Shown piece after piece: positions 35,401 through 47,317 of a stretch of DNA of 64,000 bases. The stretch's first letter is position 1; each line of letters starts with the position of its first letter. The stretch is from Phoebastria nigripes. Taxonomy: Eukaryota; Chordata; Aves; Procellariiformes; Diomedeidae. The position numbers and the translations under genes were made by a program. The notes beneath the pieces were generated by a model that did no database searches, was not told the origin of the DNA, and worked only from the letters and a program-made list of their open reading frames with translations. The stretch lies in the NCBI GenBank assembly GCA_035582835.1, contig JAYKAV010000489.1:1826345-1890344 (forward strand), read 5' to 3'.

Positions 35401-35547
35401 CAAGCCTGTTCGTGCTTTGTTGCCTCCAGCCAGCAGCAGGCCCATGAAGCACGTGTCCCTGTGCAGCAGTGTGGGGAGCTGGGTCAGAACAGACCCTGGC
35501 TTGATTCGTGGAGCAGTTGTGTCGAAAGGGGCAGATAAGGCAATTTT

Positions 35548-35569
35548 AATAAAGCTTCCACTTAATAAA
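35548..35569 (+). terminator. MLEC: Candidate internal MLEC polyadenylation signals (two AATAAA)
   Basis: Two AATAAA hexamers lie 16 bases apart, at 35548 and 35564. A third is at 35811. Used as MLEC ends, they would give a 3' UTR of about 3.2-3.5 kb. Confidence 0.35.
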
Positions 35570-37132
35570 GGGGAGATGACACTGTCGATCATGTTTTGGG
35601 CCTGGACCCAGCCTCAGGGTAGTGGTTCCAAAGCCTGTTTTAATTACCCCCTCATCAGCCCCTCCTTTTGTACCTTTAAGCCAGGCCATTTTCCCCTTCT
35701 GTGTGTGTGACTAAAACACCAGCTCTGACCTTTTTGAGTATCCCAGGTGGCAGTGAGCAGAAAGCCAAATGAATCTCTGTCTCTTTTTGGTGCCTTTGTC
35801 TCAGGCTTTGAATAAAAGTCTATTTGAAGAAGCTTATTTTTTTTTAAGGAGCTTCTGAGTTGTTTTTCTTTTTCCCCAAGGGACAGGCATTCCCTGCCCT
35901 TGTGATCAGCTGGGGACTGTCTCACTGTCCCTGGATGCCAGCTCTGGAAGTCACAGCTGAAGCAGAGAACTGTAAGCGAGTATCTTTGGTTCCAGCCCTT
36001 GAGGTAAATGGAAAAAAAGCCTAGCAGGGGATAGAAGAACTGGAAGAGCTCCTTCAGGTCTGGTCTCCCCCAGAAATCTCCCGAAGGCAGGATGGAGAAC
36101 TTCCAGACAGTCTGGTGCCTGCATGTCTGTGCAGTTCAGAGCTGATTGAGTCATGGCTGGGTCCTGGCAGTTGTTATGGTGCTTACAGCTTCTGGGTGCA
36201 GAGTGTGGCTTGGGGGGTCCTGCCCCCCAAACTCACTTGCCGAGGGCTTGCCCTGCACTGTTTGGTCCAAACAGGGAGCAGAGACCCGTGCTTTGTCCCT
36301 TGGCCTTCCTTTAGGTTGAAATGGGATTGCAACAGCCAGGGAAATGTCTTGATATGGGAAGTCTGGGCTGAACAGGCCTGTCTGATGGAAAACAGCAGGA
36401 GGAGGGAGAGGACCAGCAGAGCAGCTTCAGCCCTTGATGTGAGGCAGATTCTGAGCAGCTGCGAAGTACCAAGTGTTTCAGGCTCTGGTGCTCAAATGTG
36501 GGAGAGATCCGTCTGCTTCTTGCACTTATGTGGTGGGGAGGGAAATATCCTTGCTGAGAATCCAAAGGAAATGGGAGCTGGGCCAGCACTGAGTTAATTT
36601 ACCTACCAGTGCTTCTGCATCTCCACAACAAATGCCAAAGTCTAATACAATTCAAGGATGCTTTTTTTTAACATCAGCCTGGTTCCACCAGTCTGTCTTC
36701 ACTGGCTAGTCCCAAATAGGCTCAGACAAGTATTCTCAATGGCACAAACACAACACCAGGCTGGAGATGTGAAGGCTCAGAGATGTGATTACACAAATAG
36801 GCCTCCTGTGCTGCACCCCTGCTTCGCGTGCTGCCCAGTGGGGCTGGGGCATGTGCGTTTCACCTTGGATCCGAACGGATTTGTCCCAGGAGTATAGTAG
36901 CAACCGCATTGAAATGGTGCTGGGCTGGACAGGAGAGGTGAAAGCAGGTCCATGTCTTCCGGGACTCTGGCTTGCTCAGAGTTTATTGCTGTATATTAAA
37001 TACTATTTTTGGAGACTGGGGGGAAGATGTGGGAGGGGGAGGGATGTGGCGGCACTGTCCCCAGGCTGATCAGTGGGACACTACTGCAGGTTATTGATAG
37101 GTTTTGATTTCTTTTTTCCCAAAAAGTGCTTT

Positions 37133-37136
<4 letters not shown>

Positions 37137-37181
<45 letters not shown>
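37137..37181. repeat. A45 tract with (AG)n tail
   Basis: About 45 consecutive A bases are followed by AGAGAGAGAG and more A. It may be a microsatellite in the 3' UTR or the tail of an old retroposed copy. I see no recognisable retroposon body before it. Confidence 0.8.
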
Positions 37182-37184
<3 letters not shown>

Positions 37185-38218
37185 AGAGAGAAAAAATAAT
37201 CAACAAAACAGAAGTGCTTTCCTCCCTCCTAGAAACAGCGCTGGCTGATTAGAAAATGTGAATAGTCTTTTGCAAACATGAAAGGTCTGCTGAAGAGTTT
37301 GCGTGATGGAGATTTCAAGGCAAGGGGCAAAGTACAGCTTGAACCAGTTTAACTGGGGAGAGTGTGAATCTAGGAAACGCAGGATCTCTGCCCTGGAGTT
37401 GTTCCCAGTCAAGCATAGTGGAGATGTGCTTGCCTGTGCTACCACGGCTGTTCTGTCAGACTATAACAGTTCCTGAGGTAGGGCGCTGGAGTGAAGCAGT
37501 ATCTGGAAACTTGCTGGCAAGTAGGGACTTGAATTTTTCATGGTTTCTACAGGCGCTCCATGTGTTCAGGGCTTTCCCGCTTAAGAAGCAGCCAGGTTGG
37601 TAAAGCAGCCCCGGAGAACGTGAGAGCAGAAGCAGGATTTGTGCTTCGTGCCAGGAGGCAGCAGCCAGGACTGCGAGATGCTGGGCAGGTGACAGTGATG
37701 TTTGGGTCCCATCGGCATAGCAGCTTTTAGCATTGGCAAATGGTCCCACTGTTCCATAGTGCCTGGCTGCGTAGGCTGGGACCTGTGGAAGTGACCTGTG
37801 CTGTTGGCACTAAGGTCATGTCACCAACTAGTTGAAGCTGCAGGTCCAAGTTGTCTGTAAAGGCTAAACAGTGTGGGGAGGAGATCTCCATCTGTACTTG
37901 TCACCAGTACAAAGGGTTTTTAAGGAGGACTTTTTATTTTACTGTCCATTGCTTTGTGTTATAACAACTTGCAGTGACATTGTTTTCTAGTTTGTTTTGC
38001 AGCAAGCTTGGGACCTGGGTGAAAAGCACAGATGTCTATTTCTGATTGCATTGGCTTTGCAGGGACTAGTTTGGGGGAAAAGACGGGTGTGGGGGTGGGT
38101 TATTTTATTTTTGGTACATGGTAGCAGTTTTATTTTTTAATTTCCCCAGGATGTTTGGTTGAGGGGATGTTCTGAAATCTACTGTCTGGCAGTTTTAACC
38201 AGCAGTGTGTTAAAGGAA

Positions 38219-38224
38219 AATAAA
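38219..38224 (+). terminator. MLEC: Candidate distal MLEC polyadenylation signal
   Basis: This AATAAA lies in an A-rich context with U-rich sequence upstream. It is the last canonical signal before the UNC119B promoter and would give a 3' UTR of about 5.9 kb. Confidence 0.45.
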
Positions 38225-38240
38225 CAAAATTATATTGTCA

Positions 38241-39440
38241 CTTGGATGAGGTGGTCCCTCTTTTCTAGTGGTGGGGATGGGGGAACCCCTTCTGCTTTAC
38301 GGCTCCGCAGTGTGGGAGGCCGAGACTGACTGCACTGCGGAAGGGACTGCAGGCTGCTGCCGAGATGCAGTTTAACATCCCACCACTGCTGCAGCCCAGA
38401 GCCTCTCCCTGCCACTGCCTGCCTCCGGTGCTGCTCCAGTATTCTCTTGCCAGTTGTTTTGGGCAATTAAGTGCAAGTTGAATGGTACAACATCCTCTTA
38501 AAAGTGCTGGCGTGGACCTTGTTGCTTCCTGCTCAGATCAGGAACACCAGAGATGTAATCTACCTTCTGGGGTTTTGCAAGCTGCCCCGATTTCAGCTTG
38601 AAACTTTGTCAGAGGAGGTCAGAAGGGGCTGTAGCTGGAGCAGAGAGAAAGTGGCACCTTCCTCTTCTAGGTGCCTGCTCTTGGGGGACAAGGTACCCTG
38701 GCCCTGTGCAGAGCAGCTGCTCTTCTGGACAGCCTGGGTCTTTGGTCTGTCCTTCCTGGGGCACAGGATGGAGGGACCAAACTCGATGCAGTGAGGAGGA
38801 TTTGGGAGCACTGGCATGGGCAGGCTGGTTTGAAGTAGCATTTGGTTGGCAGTAGCAGGCGCGTGCTGCTTACAAGCAGCAGCAAACATCACTAACCACT
38901 GCTCTAAATCTGTTTCCAGTCATCTTGAGCATGTTGAGTGTTGGCTGGAGTCTGAAAAGAGGACACAGATGTTTCTTGTTCTTGTCCCAGTTCCCTGAAC
39001 GGCTGGAGGTGACTGTTAGTAGCTCTTAAGTGCCCACTGCAGGCTGGTCGGCAGCCCCTCTTTTGGGAAGAAATGCATCCTTTCCTCGGTGTGATACTCC
39101 CGTGGGACCTCCCCAGTCACTCCCGCCAGGCTCAGGAGACTCGTCCGACATCTGCCACTGTCCCTCCGATGTGTGCTCACGGGTGCCCGGGGTGGGGGTG
39201 ACAGTGGCACGGCTGGGAGGCTGGCTGACCCGGGGAGAGCGTGGCAGGGCACAGGCACTCCCTGGGCGACCCTCCTCGGGGCACATGGTCCTGTCACTGT
39301 CCCTGCCCGGATCGGGGTCCCAGCTCCCCGGGGACAGCAGCTGGGGTGTCCCCAGGCCGGGGCAGCAGTGGGGTGCATGCTCCATGGCATCCCTGTGCTG
39401 ACACCGCGCCAGCTCGCGGCTGCTTCCCGGAAAGNGCTTG
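38241..39440. other. Intergenic gap between MLEC and UNC119B
   Basis: About 1.2 kb carries no recognisable feature. GC content rises from about 39.1 kb into the UNC119B CpG island. Open frames here are short and overlap each other on both strands. Confidence 0.55.
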
Positions 39441-39939
39441 CCACCGTTCCCTAAAAAGACCAGGGCTCTCTGGGGGGCACCCGCGCTCTGTAATTACCCG
39501 CTGCGCTGTGGGATTCGGGCCGTGATTTAATTAACGGGAGACCCAGGTGCCCCCGCTGTGCAGCGAGGGGGTGATCTCCCGGCTTCCTGGGTGTTGCAGC
39601 AGGAGCGGGGCGCGGGCCGGGGGCTCGCAGCGCTGCCGGCCCCGGGGGGCGGCGGGAGGGGTGCTGCTTGGGGCGGGGGGCGGGGCGTGTTTTTCGTTTG
39701 TTTGTTGTGTTTCTTTTCCTCAGGTAACTCCGAGCTTTTCCACCCGGCCTGCCCCGCTGCCGTCCTCCCGCAGTGCACAGCCCCGGCCGGGAGGTGCTGC
39801 NGCCCCGGGCCGAGGACGCCCGCCAGGTGGGTGCTCGGGGCCGGGGCTCTGCGAGCGGCGGGTTGCGACGCGGCTCCCGGGTCCCCGCTCCAGCCACGCA
39901 CGCGGACCCTGCTTAGCTTCGGCCCCCCACCCCCCCCGC

Positions 39940-39952
39940 GTTGCTAGGCAGC
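39940..39952 (+). promoter_or_regulatory. UNC119B: X-box-like (RFX) element in the UNC119B promoter
   Basis: The sequence GTTGCTAGGCAGC differs from the RFX form GTTGCYNRGCAAC at one position. It lies 88-100 bases before the start codon. RFX factors switch on ciliary genes, and UNC119B delivers cargo to cilia. Confidence 0.45.
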
Positions 39953-40014
39953 GCCCGCGCCCTCTGACCCGCCGCGGCCCCGCCCCTCGCTCCCATAGCT
40001 ACCGAGGCAGGCGG

Positions 40015-40026
40015 CGGCCATCTTGG
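40015..40026 (-). promoter_or_regulatory. UNC119B: YY1 site in the UNC119B 5' UTR
   Basis: The minus strand reads CCAAGATGGCCG, matching the YY1 core AAGATGGC with its usual GC flank. It sits 14-25 bases before the ATG. Confidence 0.55.
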
Positions 40027-40039
40027 CGGCGGCGGGGCG

Positions 40040-43000
40040 ATGAGCGGCTCGAAGGCGAGGGCGGCGGCGGGGCCGGAGAAGAAGCCGCCGCCGGGGAGCG
40101 GGGGGGCGCTCAGCCGCCTGCGCGGGCGGCGCGGCTCAGCCGACGCGGCGCCGCGGCCGCCGTGGACCGAGCCCGAGCTGCTGGCGCTGGAGACCGTCCG
40201 GCCCGAGCACGTCCTGGGGCTGTGCCGGGTGACGGAGAGTGAGTGCGGGCCGGGGAACGCGGCCGCCGGGCCCGGGGAGGGGGCGCCTCGGCCGGGGTCC
40301 GGCGGGCCGCGCGGTCCCGGGCGGACACCCCCCCGGCGCTGCGCCGTTAATCCCCCTTCGGCCGCGGCGGAGGGGGCTGTGCAGCCGGGGCCGCGGAGCC
40401 GGGCTGGTCCGTGCCCCCGGGGCGGAGGAGAGGGCGGCGGGAGCGGCCCGGATTAGCGCTGCCGGCCGGTGCGCTGGTGTTGGAAGCGGCTGAGGAGTGT
40501 GCGCGTTGGCCGGCGCTGGCTGCAGCAGCGCGGTGTGCTCCTGCCTTCAGCTTTGTTACAACTTCCAGAAAGTTTGGGCAGTTTTGGGTTCTGTTTTGGT
40601 TTTGTGGGTGGTTTTTGTTGGGGTTTTTTTGTTGGTTTTTTTGTTTTGTTTTGTTTTTCCTCTAGGCTGCTGATCTCTGCTTTTCTCTCCCAATCCCTTC
40701 TCTTTCTTGCTCTGCTACCTGGCAGAGCCTTTGTTTCTTCTAGCCTCAATTTTGTCCCGCTTTCATGAAGCTTCTGCAAAACAACTTGCAGTACGTATCT
40801 TAACGGGCTGGGGCTAACAAAGAAGTAAATTCCTTTGGTAATTGCTCAGAGATCTTTTGAAATGCTATGTTTTCTCTCTCTTCTAGATTATTTATGCAAA
40901 CCTGAGGACAACATTTACAACATTGACTTCACCAGGTTTAAGATCCGGGACCTTGAAACTGGAACAGTGCTGTTTGAAATTGCAAAGCCATCTGCTTCAG
41001 GTATGTCATGCTAACATTGCAGGGAGGCTAGAGAGACTCGGAGAGCTGAGAAGTTGCAATGCAGGACCCATGCGAACCAAGCAGAAAGGTCCTTCGATAT
41101 GTCCTGGTGACTGAATTCCTTTAAGCATAGGACTGAGTTTACCTCTGCTGAGAAACTTGTTGTCATAAAAATGATTATCTTGAGATGTGGGAGTACTATC
41201 AACTGCAAATCTTCCCTTGTTGGCTGGCTACGGTACAGAGTTTCTTTCATGTGCTTTGGCAATTGCGAGGGGGGGATATCCTGTGAGATTGAGAGTGGTT
41301 TCAGCTCCGGAGCCACCAAGGCTGCGCCAACTGTCATAGCAGATCTTTATTACTTAGTGCCAGTATGAGTCTCAGACCAATTACTAAACACCTTTACATT
41401 CAGTGCCTAAGTAATAGCCAGCTTGTCCTGATACACCCGCTAGCCAGTATTACCTTATGTGTACGCTATTAGCAGAATAACTCTGAGCTGGTGCGTTTTC
41501 TAGAGCAAGATGACGAGGATGAAGACGACAACAGTGAACTGGATGCTAGTGCAGGCCGCTTTGTTCGTTACCAGTTCACCCCAGCATTTCTCCGTCTTCG
41601 GACTGTTGGTGCAACGTGAGTATGAGTTCACAGAAAGAAGGGAGAATCAGATGTTTACAAAGCGTCACTTGACAGTTTATAACAAAACTGAGTCAAAGAC
41701 TAGAGAGAACCCATCTTACACTACAAATATCAAAGTCTCTCTTTCTGGAATGATCTGTTGGATTCTTGTGTAGCCTCNGGTCCAAGGCTCTGTTCTTCCC
41801 AACAGGAAGAGAGGTATGTCGTCTTAGCTGTTTTTTCCTACCTTTTGCATACAGAGTGGAATTCACAGTGGGAGAAAAGCCAGTGTCAAACTTTCGAATG
41901 ATTGAGAGACATTACTTCCGAGATCGCTTGCTGAAGAACTTTGACTTTGACTTTGGCTTCTGCATCCCCAGTAGCAGGAACACATGTGAACACATTTATG
42001 AATTCCCTCAGCTCTCAGAAGACCTTAGTAAGTATCTGCTTTCCCACATTGAGTTGTGTTTTGTTTGTGTGTGTGCATATGCTCGTTTTCTCCCTCTCTC
42101 TACTTGTGAAAGAAGTTGTGACTGGGATGGGGGGGGACAGGAATAAATAGATACAGGTTCCTGGTGTAGTCTTGACTGAATTACAGATTTGTGCTGCAAA
42201 TTCTCCTTCTTTGGAAATGAAAGCCTAAGACAACCTGTGTTGTCAAGTCATAGGCTGCAAGAACTGATCAGAGTCACATGGCTGACATGCCTGATGCCTA
42301 ACAGTGTAGCCCAGAAGATAACAAAACCCTGAAAAAGGGTTCTCTTGGTAGCCACGCATCTGTTTTCAGCACTTGGTTGTTAGGGCTTGAGCCTCCTGCT
42401 TTGGAACAGAACTGGCTCTTCTCCAAGAGGTGTGTTTTTGAGCCTACCAAGATCTCTGCAAATATACATTGCGCAGGGTATGTTTGACCTCAGGGGGTGG
42501 ATAGAGCAGGAGCACGTGGGCCCTTCGGTGGCTGCCTAGGTGCGGGAGGAGGCGCAGAGTTTGTACCCCGCCTGTGTACATGTGGGGAGTGCCACCGCTT
42601 TTTTGTTTGTGGATTGCTGCCTCTCTGCTTACAGACGTGGCTGCTGCTCTGCTCTGGTGGTGGCTCTGAACAGTTTCTAAGGTCGTCTTGTGTGAGATTA
42701 CTTGATCCCCTTTTGTTTGCTTTTGACAGCACTTGTCCTGTGAATAGGAAGGGGCAGGCCAGAGCTTTTGAAGCGTGCTCAGCAGAGCAGTTTGCTTCTC
42801 TTACTCGGGTAGGGCAGAGCATCAGCCTGGTAAATCCAGCAGAGTGACAGAGTCCTTTTTACTCTGACTTTGTGCTGTCCAGTGGAGTGTGGCAGGCTTT
42901 TGAATGTAACTGAGCTTTCTCTTTCACAGTCCGTCTGATGGTTGAAAATCCATACGAGACCCGCTCAGACAGCTTTTACTTTGTGGACAACAAGTTGATC

Positions 43001-43042
43001 ATGCACAACAAGGCCGACTATGCTTACAATGGAGGACAGTAA
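40040..43042 (+). CDS. UNC119B: UNC119B, lipid-binding chaperone for myristoylated ciliary cargo
   Basis: UNC119B solubilises N-myristoylated proteins such as NPHP3 and delivers them to the cilium, where ARL3-GTP releases them. Coding exons are 40040-40238, 40887-41000, 41504-41615, 41855-42027 and 42930-43042, all GT-AG and phase-matched, giving 236 residues. The N-terminal 45 or so residues are a basic, Ala/Pro/Gly-rich, disordered leader. The immunoglobulin-like PDE-delta/UNC119 beta-sandwich follows, from [16 protein letters not shown] through [37 protein letters not shown] and [19 protein letters not shown]. It ends [17 protein letters not shown]. Exon 3 begins with an acidic loop ([12 protein letters not shown]), which varies in length between species. 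The leader separates UNC119B from UNC119A, and gene order agrees. ATG 40040 is the first in-frame start and has a good context. Confidence 0.96.
40239..40886. other. UNC119B intron 1 with a (TTTTG)n-like T/G-rich tract
   Basis: The first 220 bases belong to the CpG island. At 40575-40662 the plus strand is almost only T and G, in TTTTGTTTTG-like units. The tract ends in CCTCTAG, a strong acceptor-like sequence that the known exons do not use. Confidence 0.65.
41001..42929. other. UNC119B introns 2-4 (interrupted by exons 3 and 4)
   Basis: The introns are 41001-41503, 41616-41854 and 42028-42929. No other feature was recognised. A single N occurs near 41778. Confidence 0.6.
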
Positions 43043-46000
43043 TCATTCTGCGTCCACTGGATGCTGTGCTGCCGTTAACCATTCCAGATGTCCAGGAGCG
43101 GACTGGAGTTGCTGTCTTGTGCAACAAGGCTTCTTGCCAAACCTTTTCTCCTTGCACAAGGCTGAAAACATGAAGCAAAGACGACAGCTCGTGAAAGTAA
43201 AGGAAATCTCCCTGCAACACTTTTCTATCCGACACTCAACGTATCCTGCCTCTCGTTCTCTATTTCTGGTTACCTACTGGTACCTTGGTTAGGTCATGGA
43301 TCAGAGGCACTGTTAGAAAATTATTGCTGTTACAGTCTTTATAGTTAGGTTGCACTTTTAGTGCTTCTGATGTTTCACCTGTTGGGTGACTACCCTCTTT
43401 CAAGAGGTCAGATTGTTTGGGTAAGCTATTTCTTAGCAGGAAAATTTTTCCCCCTTCAAGTAGCCAGTGATGCCTGAAGAGCAGATCTCTTCTTCAGTTG
43501 GATAGATCATCTCTTTAGTGCACAGTGGTTTAGTTTGTAGCATGGCTGAGACTGCTTTTTAGGGTGCATCCCAATATTCTCCAGTGGGAAAGATAAGAGA
43601 CTAATTCAGCTTCTAAGCAGTGTAGGAATCTTCCTTCTGCCTCCAGGGACCTGAGCTGCCCCTGAGAACAGCTTAATCTGTATCTTGCCAGAGATTTCAC
43701 TAGAGATACGAGATAGGGAAAAAGGGGCTTTATCCGGGTTGGTCATCGAGTCAGTCTTGATAGCATTTCTGTTTGAGCTCTTGTGAGCAAATTGTTGAAT
43801 TTTGGAGCTCAGGGGTCAACCTTAGAGCTGAAGTTAATCTCACTATATTTACCGTTTCTCCTGCTTCCCTTTGTGTAGGAATTTTGGCTGTTGCTACAGA
43901 ATGTATTGCTTTTTAGATCGACAGCACATTGTCAGTCTAGCTGGGGCGAAGGGGAGGTGTCAGTCTAGTGGGGCTTAGAGGAAGAAGGGAGAATGTGGAA
44001 AATCAGTTGAAAAATGTGTAGGAAGCAGAGCTTCCTAGGCTTCAATCTCTGTATACTTTTAAACCTGAATGATCTGTCAGAGGTGCTGGAAGGAGAGATG
44101 GTGGTGTTGCAACTCATTTGCTTTGTTTCAGTTGAGGTATTAGTAGCTAAAAGCTTCCTGGGTCAGATCACTCAGTGTTACGGAGTGGGATTCTTACAAA
44201 GTGAGAATTTATATGGTTCTCTTTTTAATTGTTTAAGTTCCCATCACTGCTTTGCCTACTTAGCTGCTTATTTATGGTTTAGGAAGTTCCACTGAGTTAG
44301 TTACTGCCAGACCAGAGGGTGTATTTCACAGCTGCGTTTGGGATCTGGTGATAGGAAATAGCATCATGCAGTGGGAAGAGGAGACCCATGTCTTCCCAGC
44401 AGCCATGCTGGAGCCCAGCTCCTGACCATGCAAAATCTCAGCTAACAAAACCCTTTTCTGCCTATTTTGCTGGCTCTCAAGACTGGCATTTTTCCTGTCC
44501 CCAGCTGGGCTGGTCAGTCGTGTCTCTTGTACGTGGCAGTTAGGTTACATCTAGACTAGAGACGTTTGGTAGTATTAGTTCCACTTCTTCCTTGAGACAG
44601 TTGAAATCTAACTCCTTGGTGGATACAGTTGGTTACCTGTTGTGTTAAGTAAGATTCAGCATTGCTTATGTTTTAGCAGGATTAAGTGGGATGGGCATCA
44701 CAGCCTGGAGCCTGTTAATGCATAGACAGCAATAGGAGACCACTGCCTTTACCTCGCAGATTAATGATGTTAACTTTGGTGTGGAAGATCAGCTGGCATC
44801 AGGGTAAGCAGTGAGAGTATGTGGGGTGGCAGCCATGAAAGAATCTCCAGCTCTTGGGAAGATACTTAATTATGATTAACCACAACAAATGACCTGTTCT
44901 GGGTGGAGCATTAATCGTGAGCAACCACAGCAAATGTCTTGGGAATGCGGAGGGGCAAGGTCTGCGTGGCTGAAAGATGAAGAACAATTCTGCTACCATC
45001 AATGCCCTCCAGCATCTCCAAAGGCACTTAGGCAATCTTGCTTAGTTATTTCAGAATTAGTTAAAGCTGCTTGTAAGGTGGAGCTTGAGATGCCTCCTGC
45101 AGTGATTGTCTTCAGAAGGCCTTATGCCATGCTGGTGAAGTGGGAAACATTTGTTTTGATGGAAGAACAGTTAGTTACTTGTGACAAGGCAGAACTGCCT
45201 GGAAGTGTGTTTTTCATCCTGAAGTGTTCTGAGATGCTCAGGATAGTGTCTGAAGAGCCTGCTAGTTATTCCCTGGAAAGTTTTAGCATATTGAGCTGAA
45301 TTTGTGTGTAGTATAAATCCAGGTGCCTTTAAATGTTACTTTTATCTCATTTTCTGTATGAAGCAACCTCTTGCTTTTCTTATGAGTGTGATGATTCCCA
45401 CATGTTTTCTATGTCACTGTGTAAAGGTTCTTAAAAGGAAGATAGACTGTTGCCAGGGTGAGCAGCAGAAATTACTGAGAGAGCTGTTTGTATCCGTCAG
45501 TGTGCAGCTCTGCACGGTCAGGGTATTTGTAGGGGTGTGGGTGCCATCTAGCCACTGCTTTGCAGAATGCGACTGAGAGCAGGAGAGCACTGCCAAATGT
45601 AAATGAGGCATTTGATGCTTATAGGAAAGTGGGTTCCTGTCTTTAGTCATTACCTCTGCCAGTAGTGATGAGAAAAAAACATTGAAGCAGTTGCTTTCCC
45701 ATTGGTGAATGTATCAGCTCTTCAGCAATACAAAAAGGAAAACTTGAGGAAAATCGGAAGACTCGCAGGCAGCACTAGCACCCCTCAGTTTCTAGCTGGA
45801 TTTGTTTGCTTTGCCAAATTAGAAGGTCATTGGCCAAAAAGCATGCCTACAGGAGGGCAACCCAGCACTGAAAAAGTTGATTGTAATCCAAAAAGTCAGG
45901 GATTTCCAAACTCCTATCCCCACTTTGGCCACTTCCCTAAGGTTCCTTTTCTCTTAGATGCTTTCTATAAGGTGTCTTCTCTTTGTGGCAGGGATGATGT

Positions 46001-47235
46001 CTTTGGTAAACATGGTTTAACAGAGCATCTTCCTTCTGGATGGTGTGCTCTGATGCTTTAATGATGGGTCAAAGCTACTCATGCCAGTGAGCTAGGAAGA
46101 TACTCCAATGGAATCTCAACCTTGTCAGGTGGATGGTCTGTCCTAGCCAGGCGCTGAACGCAAGGGAGATGCTTTCAGTTGTCGGTTAAAGTTTGAGCAA
46201 GGGGAAAGGTATCTGTGCAGACAGCTTCTCTCAGGTTGTGTGCTGAGTTGGAAAGAGGAATGAGTTGGGATCATACTGTGTTCTGCTATAACAAAAAAAG
46301 GGACCAAACCCACAAACTCATGTTAAATCTTTCCAGTATTTGTCCTCTTAGGACCAGGACCTCTTTTTCACATTTCTGAGGCAAGTGCTTTGGATCCATG
46401 CAAGCAAGCTTCCTGGACAGCTATTTTCATGATTGACTGAGGAATACATACTGCACCTTGTGAAGGAAGGTCATCTCTTGTATGGACTGGGTTCTGCTGT
46501 CCCTGTCCTCCCTTTTTGGTAGGAAGTGTCTTCCTTTGTGTGTTTTCCTTAGGATTTTCAATGTCTCTTGCTGCAGAGAAGCAGCAGCCGCCTCCTCTCT
46601 GGTGCTTAAGGATGTTTATTCCGCTTATCTGAGGGTTCAGGAAGAATGAAACAAGTGTTTAGAAGGCAGGAATGAATGAGGAAGGTGGTGATGGTGAGCA
46701 GTAAGGTCCAAACGTGGTAACTCTACTTCTCAGCTCTGTGTTTCATTACATCCTCTTCAGCTGTTTCCCAGTGTTTGCCTTCTGCCCTGCTGTCCTGTCA
46801 CATCAAGCTGCCGAGCCTTGTGCTACCCCAGAGCGGGGCCCGGTGTCAGGTGTACTCCTCGGACTCGAGCACTGCCCTCTCCCTGTAGCGCTGTGGCGAG
46901 GACAAGGTGAAGGGTCGGCTGCCTGCCGGAGTCACCACCTCTTCCTCTGCAGCAAAGGAAAAAACGAACACCAGCAAGCGCCATCTCCGCCTGCCTGGGT
47001 CTCGGCGCTGTTCAGGCCGTGTGTTTGGGTCTCTCCCGCTGGCGCGTCCGCCTCCTCCCTGCCCTCCCCTTCGCACGCTCCTCCCGTGGCCCTTCCTGGG
47101 AGCAGGCCGCGCTGGCCGTGCCCTTTCAGTCGCGGGTCGCCGGCTCCTTCCGCGGCGCGGTGCCCGGGTGACGATGTATTTGTATAAACGTTATTTTGTC
47201 ACCAGCAACAGTAATAAAGAAAACTCCCATTTTCT
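43043..47235 (+). other. UNC119B: Probable 4.2-kb 3' UTR of UNC119B
   Basis: There is no exon or promoter signature between the UNC119B stop and the polyadenylation signal at 47213. Mammalian UNC119B also has a long 3' UTR of several kilobases. An imperfect repeat of about 30 bases lies at 44864-44895 and 44908-44939. The UTR end would lie inside the ACADS CpG island. Confidence 0.5.
47213..47218 (+). terminator. UNC119B: Likely UNC119B polyadenylation signal inside the ACADS promoter island
   Basis: AATAAA at 47213 has two UGUA (CFIm-type) motifs upstream, at 47175 and 47181. A GU-rich element (GTCTTGGGTTGG) lies downstream at 47251. The short AT-rich patch stands out within GC-rich sequence. 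It lies 160 bases before the ACADS start codon. No closer canonical signal for UNC119B stands out. Confidence 0.55.
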
Positions 47236-47317
47236 CAGAGGCGGGGCCCGGTCTTGGGTTGGCGGGGCCGGAGCGGGGGGGAGGCGGGGGTGCTGCGCCG
47301 AGAGGGGGCGCTGCCCT

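Larger units (their letters stand above)
32317..38240 (+). other. MLEC: Probable long 3' UTR of MLEC
   Basis: No gene starts between the MLEC stop and 38.2 kb, and mammalian MLEC has a multi-kilobase 3' UTR. Canonical AATAAA signals occur at 35548-35553, 35564-35569, 35811-35816 and 38219-38224. The last is followed by unrelated sequence and then the UNC119B promoter region. Alternative polyadenylation is likely. The extent is inferred. Confidence 0.5.
39440..40460. promoter_or_regulatory. UNC119B: CpG-island promoter of UNC119B
   Basis: GC- and CpG-dense DNA surrounds the first exon, with several GC boxes (for example CCCCGCCCC near 39978). It carries an RFX-like X-box at 39940-39952 and a YY1 site at 40015-40026 immediately before the ATG. 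A YY1 motif in that place often marks the 5' UTR of TATA-less promoters. Confidence 0.85.

Noticed and set aside
39547..40242. 231-codon plus-strand open frame across UNC119B exon 1
   Set aside because: It is in the wrong frame relative to UNC119B, is Arg/Pro/Gly-rich and contains an N. It is a GC-composition artefact.
44864..44939. Imperfect 30-base repeat in the UNC119B 3' UTR
   Set aside because: The similarity is only about 70 percent and it has no further structure, so it is not worth a separate claim.
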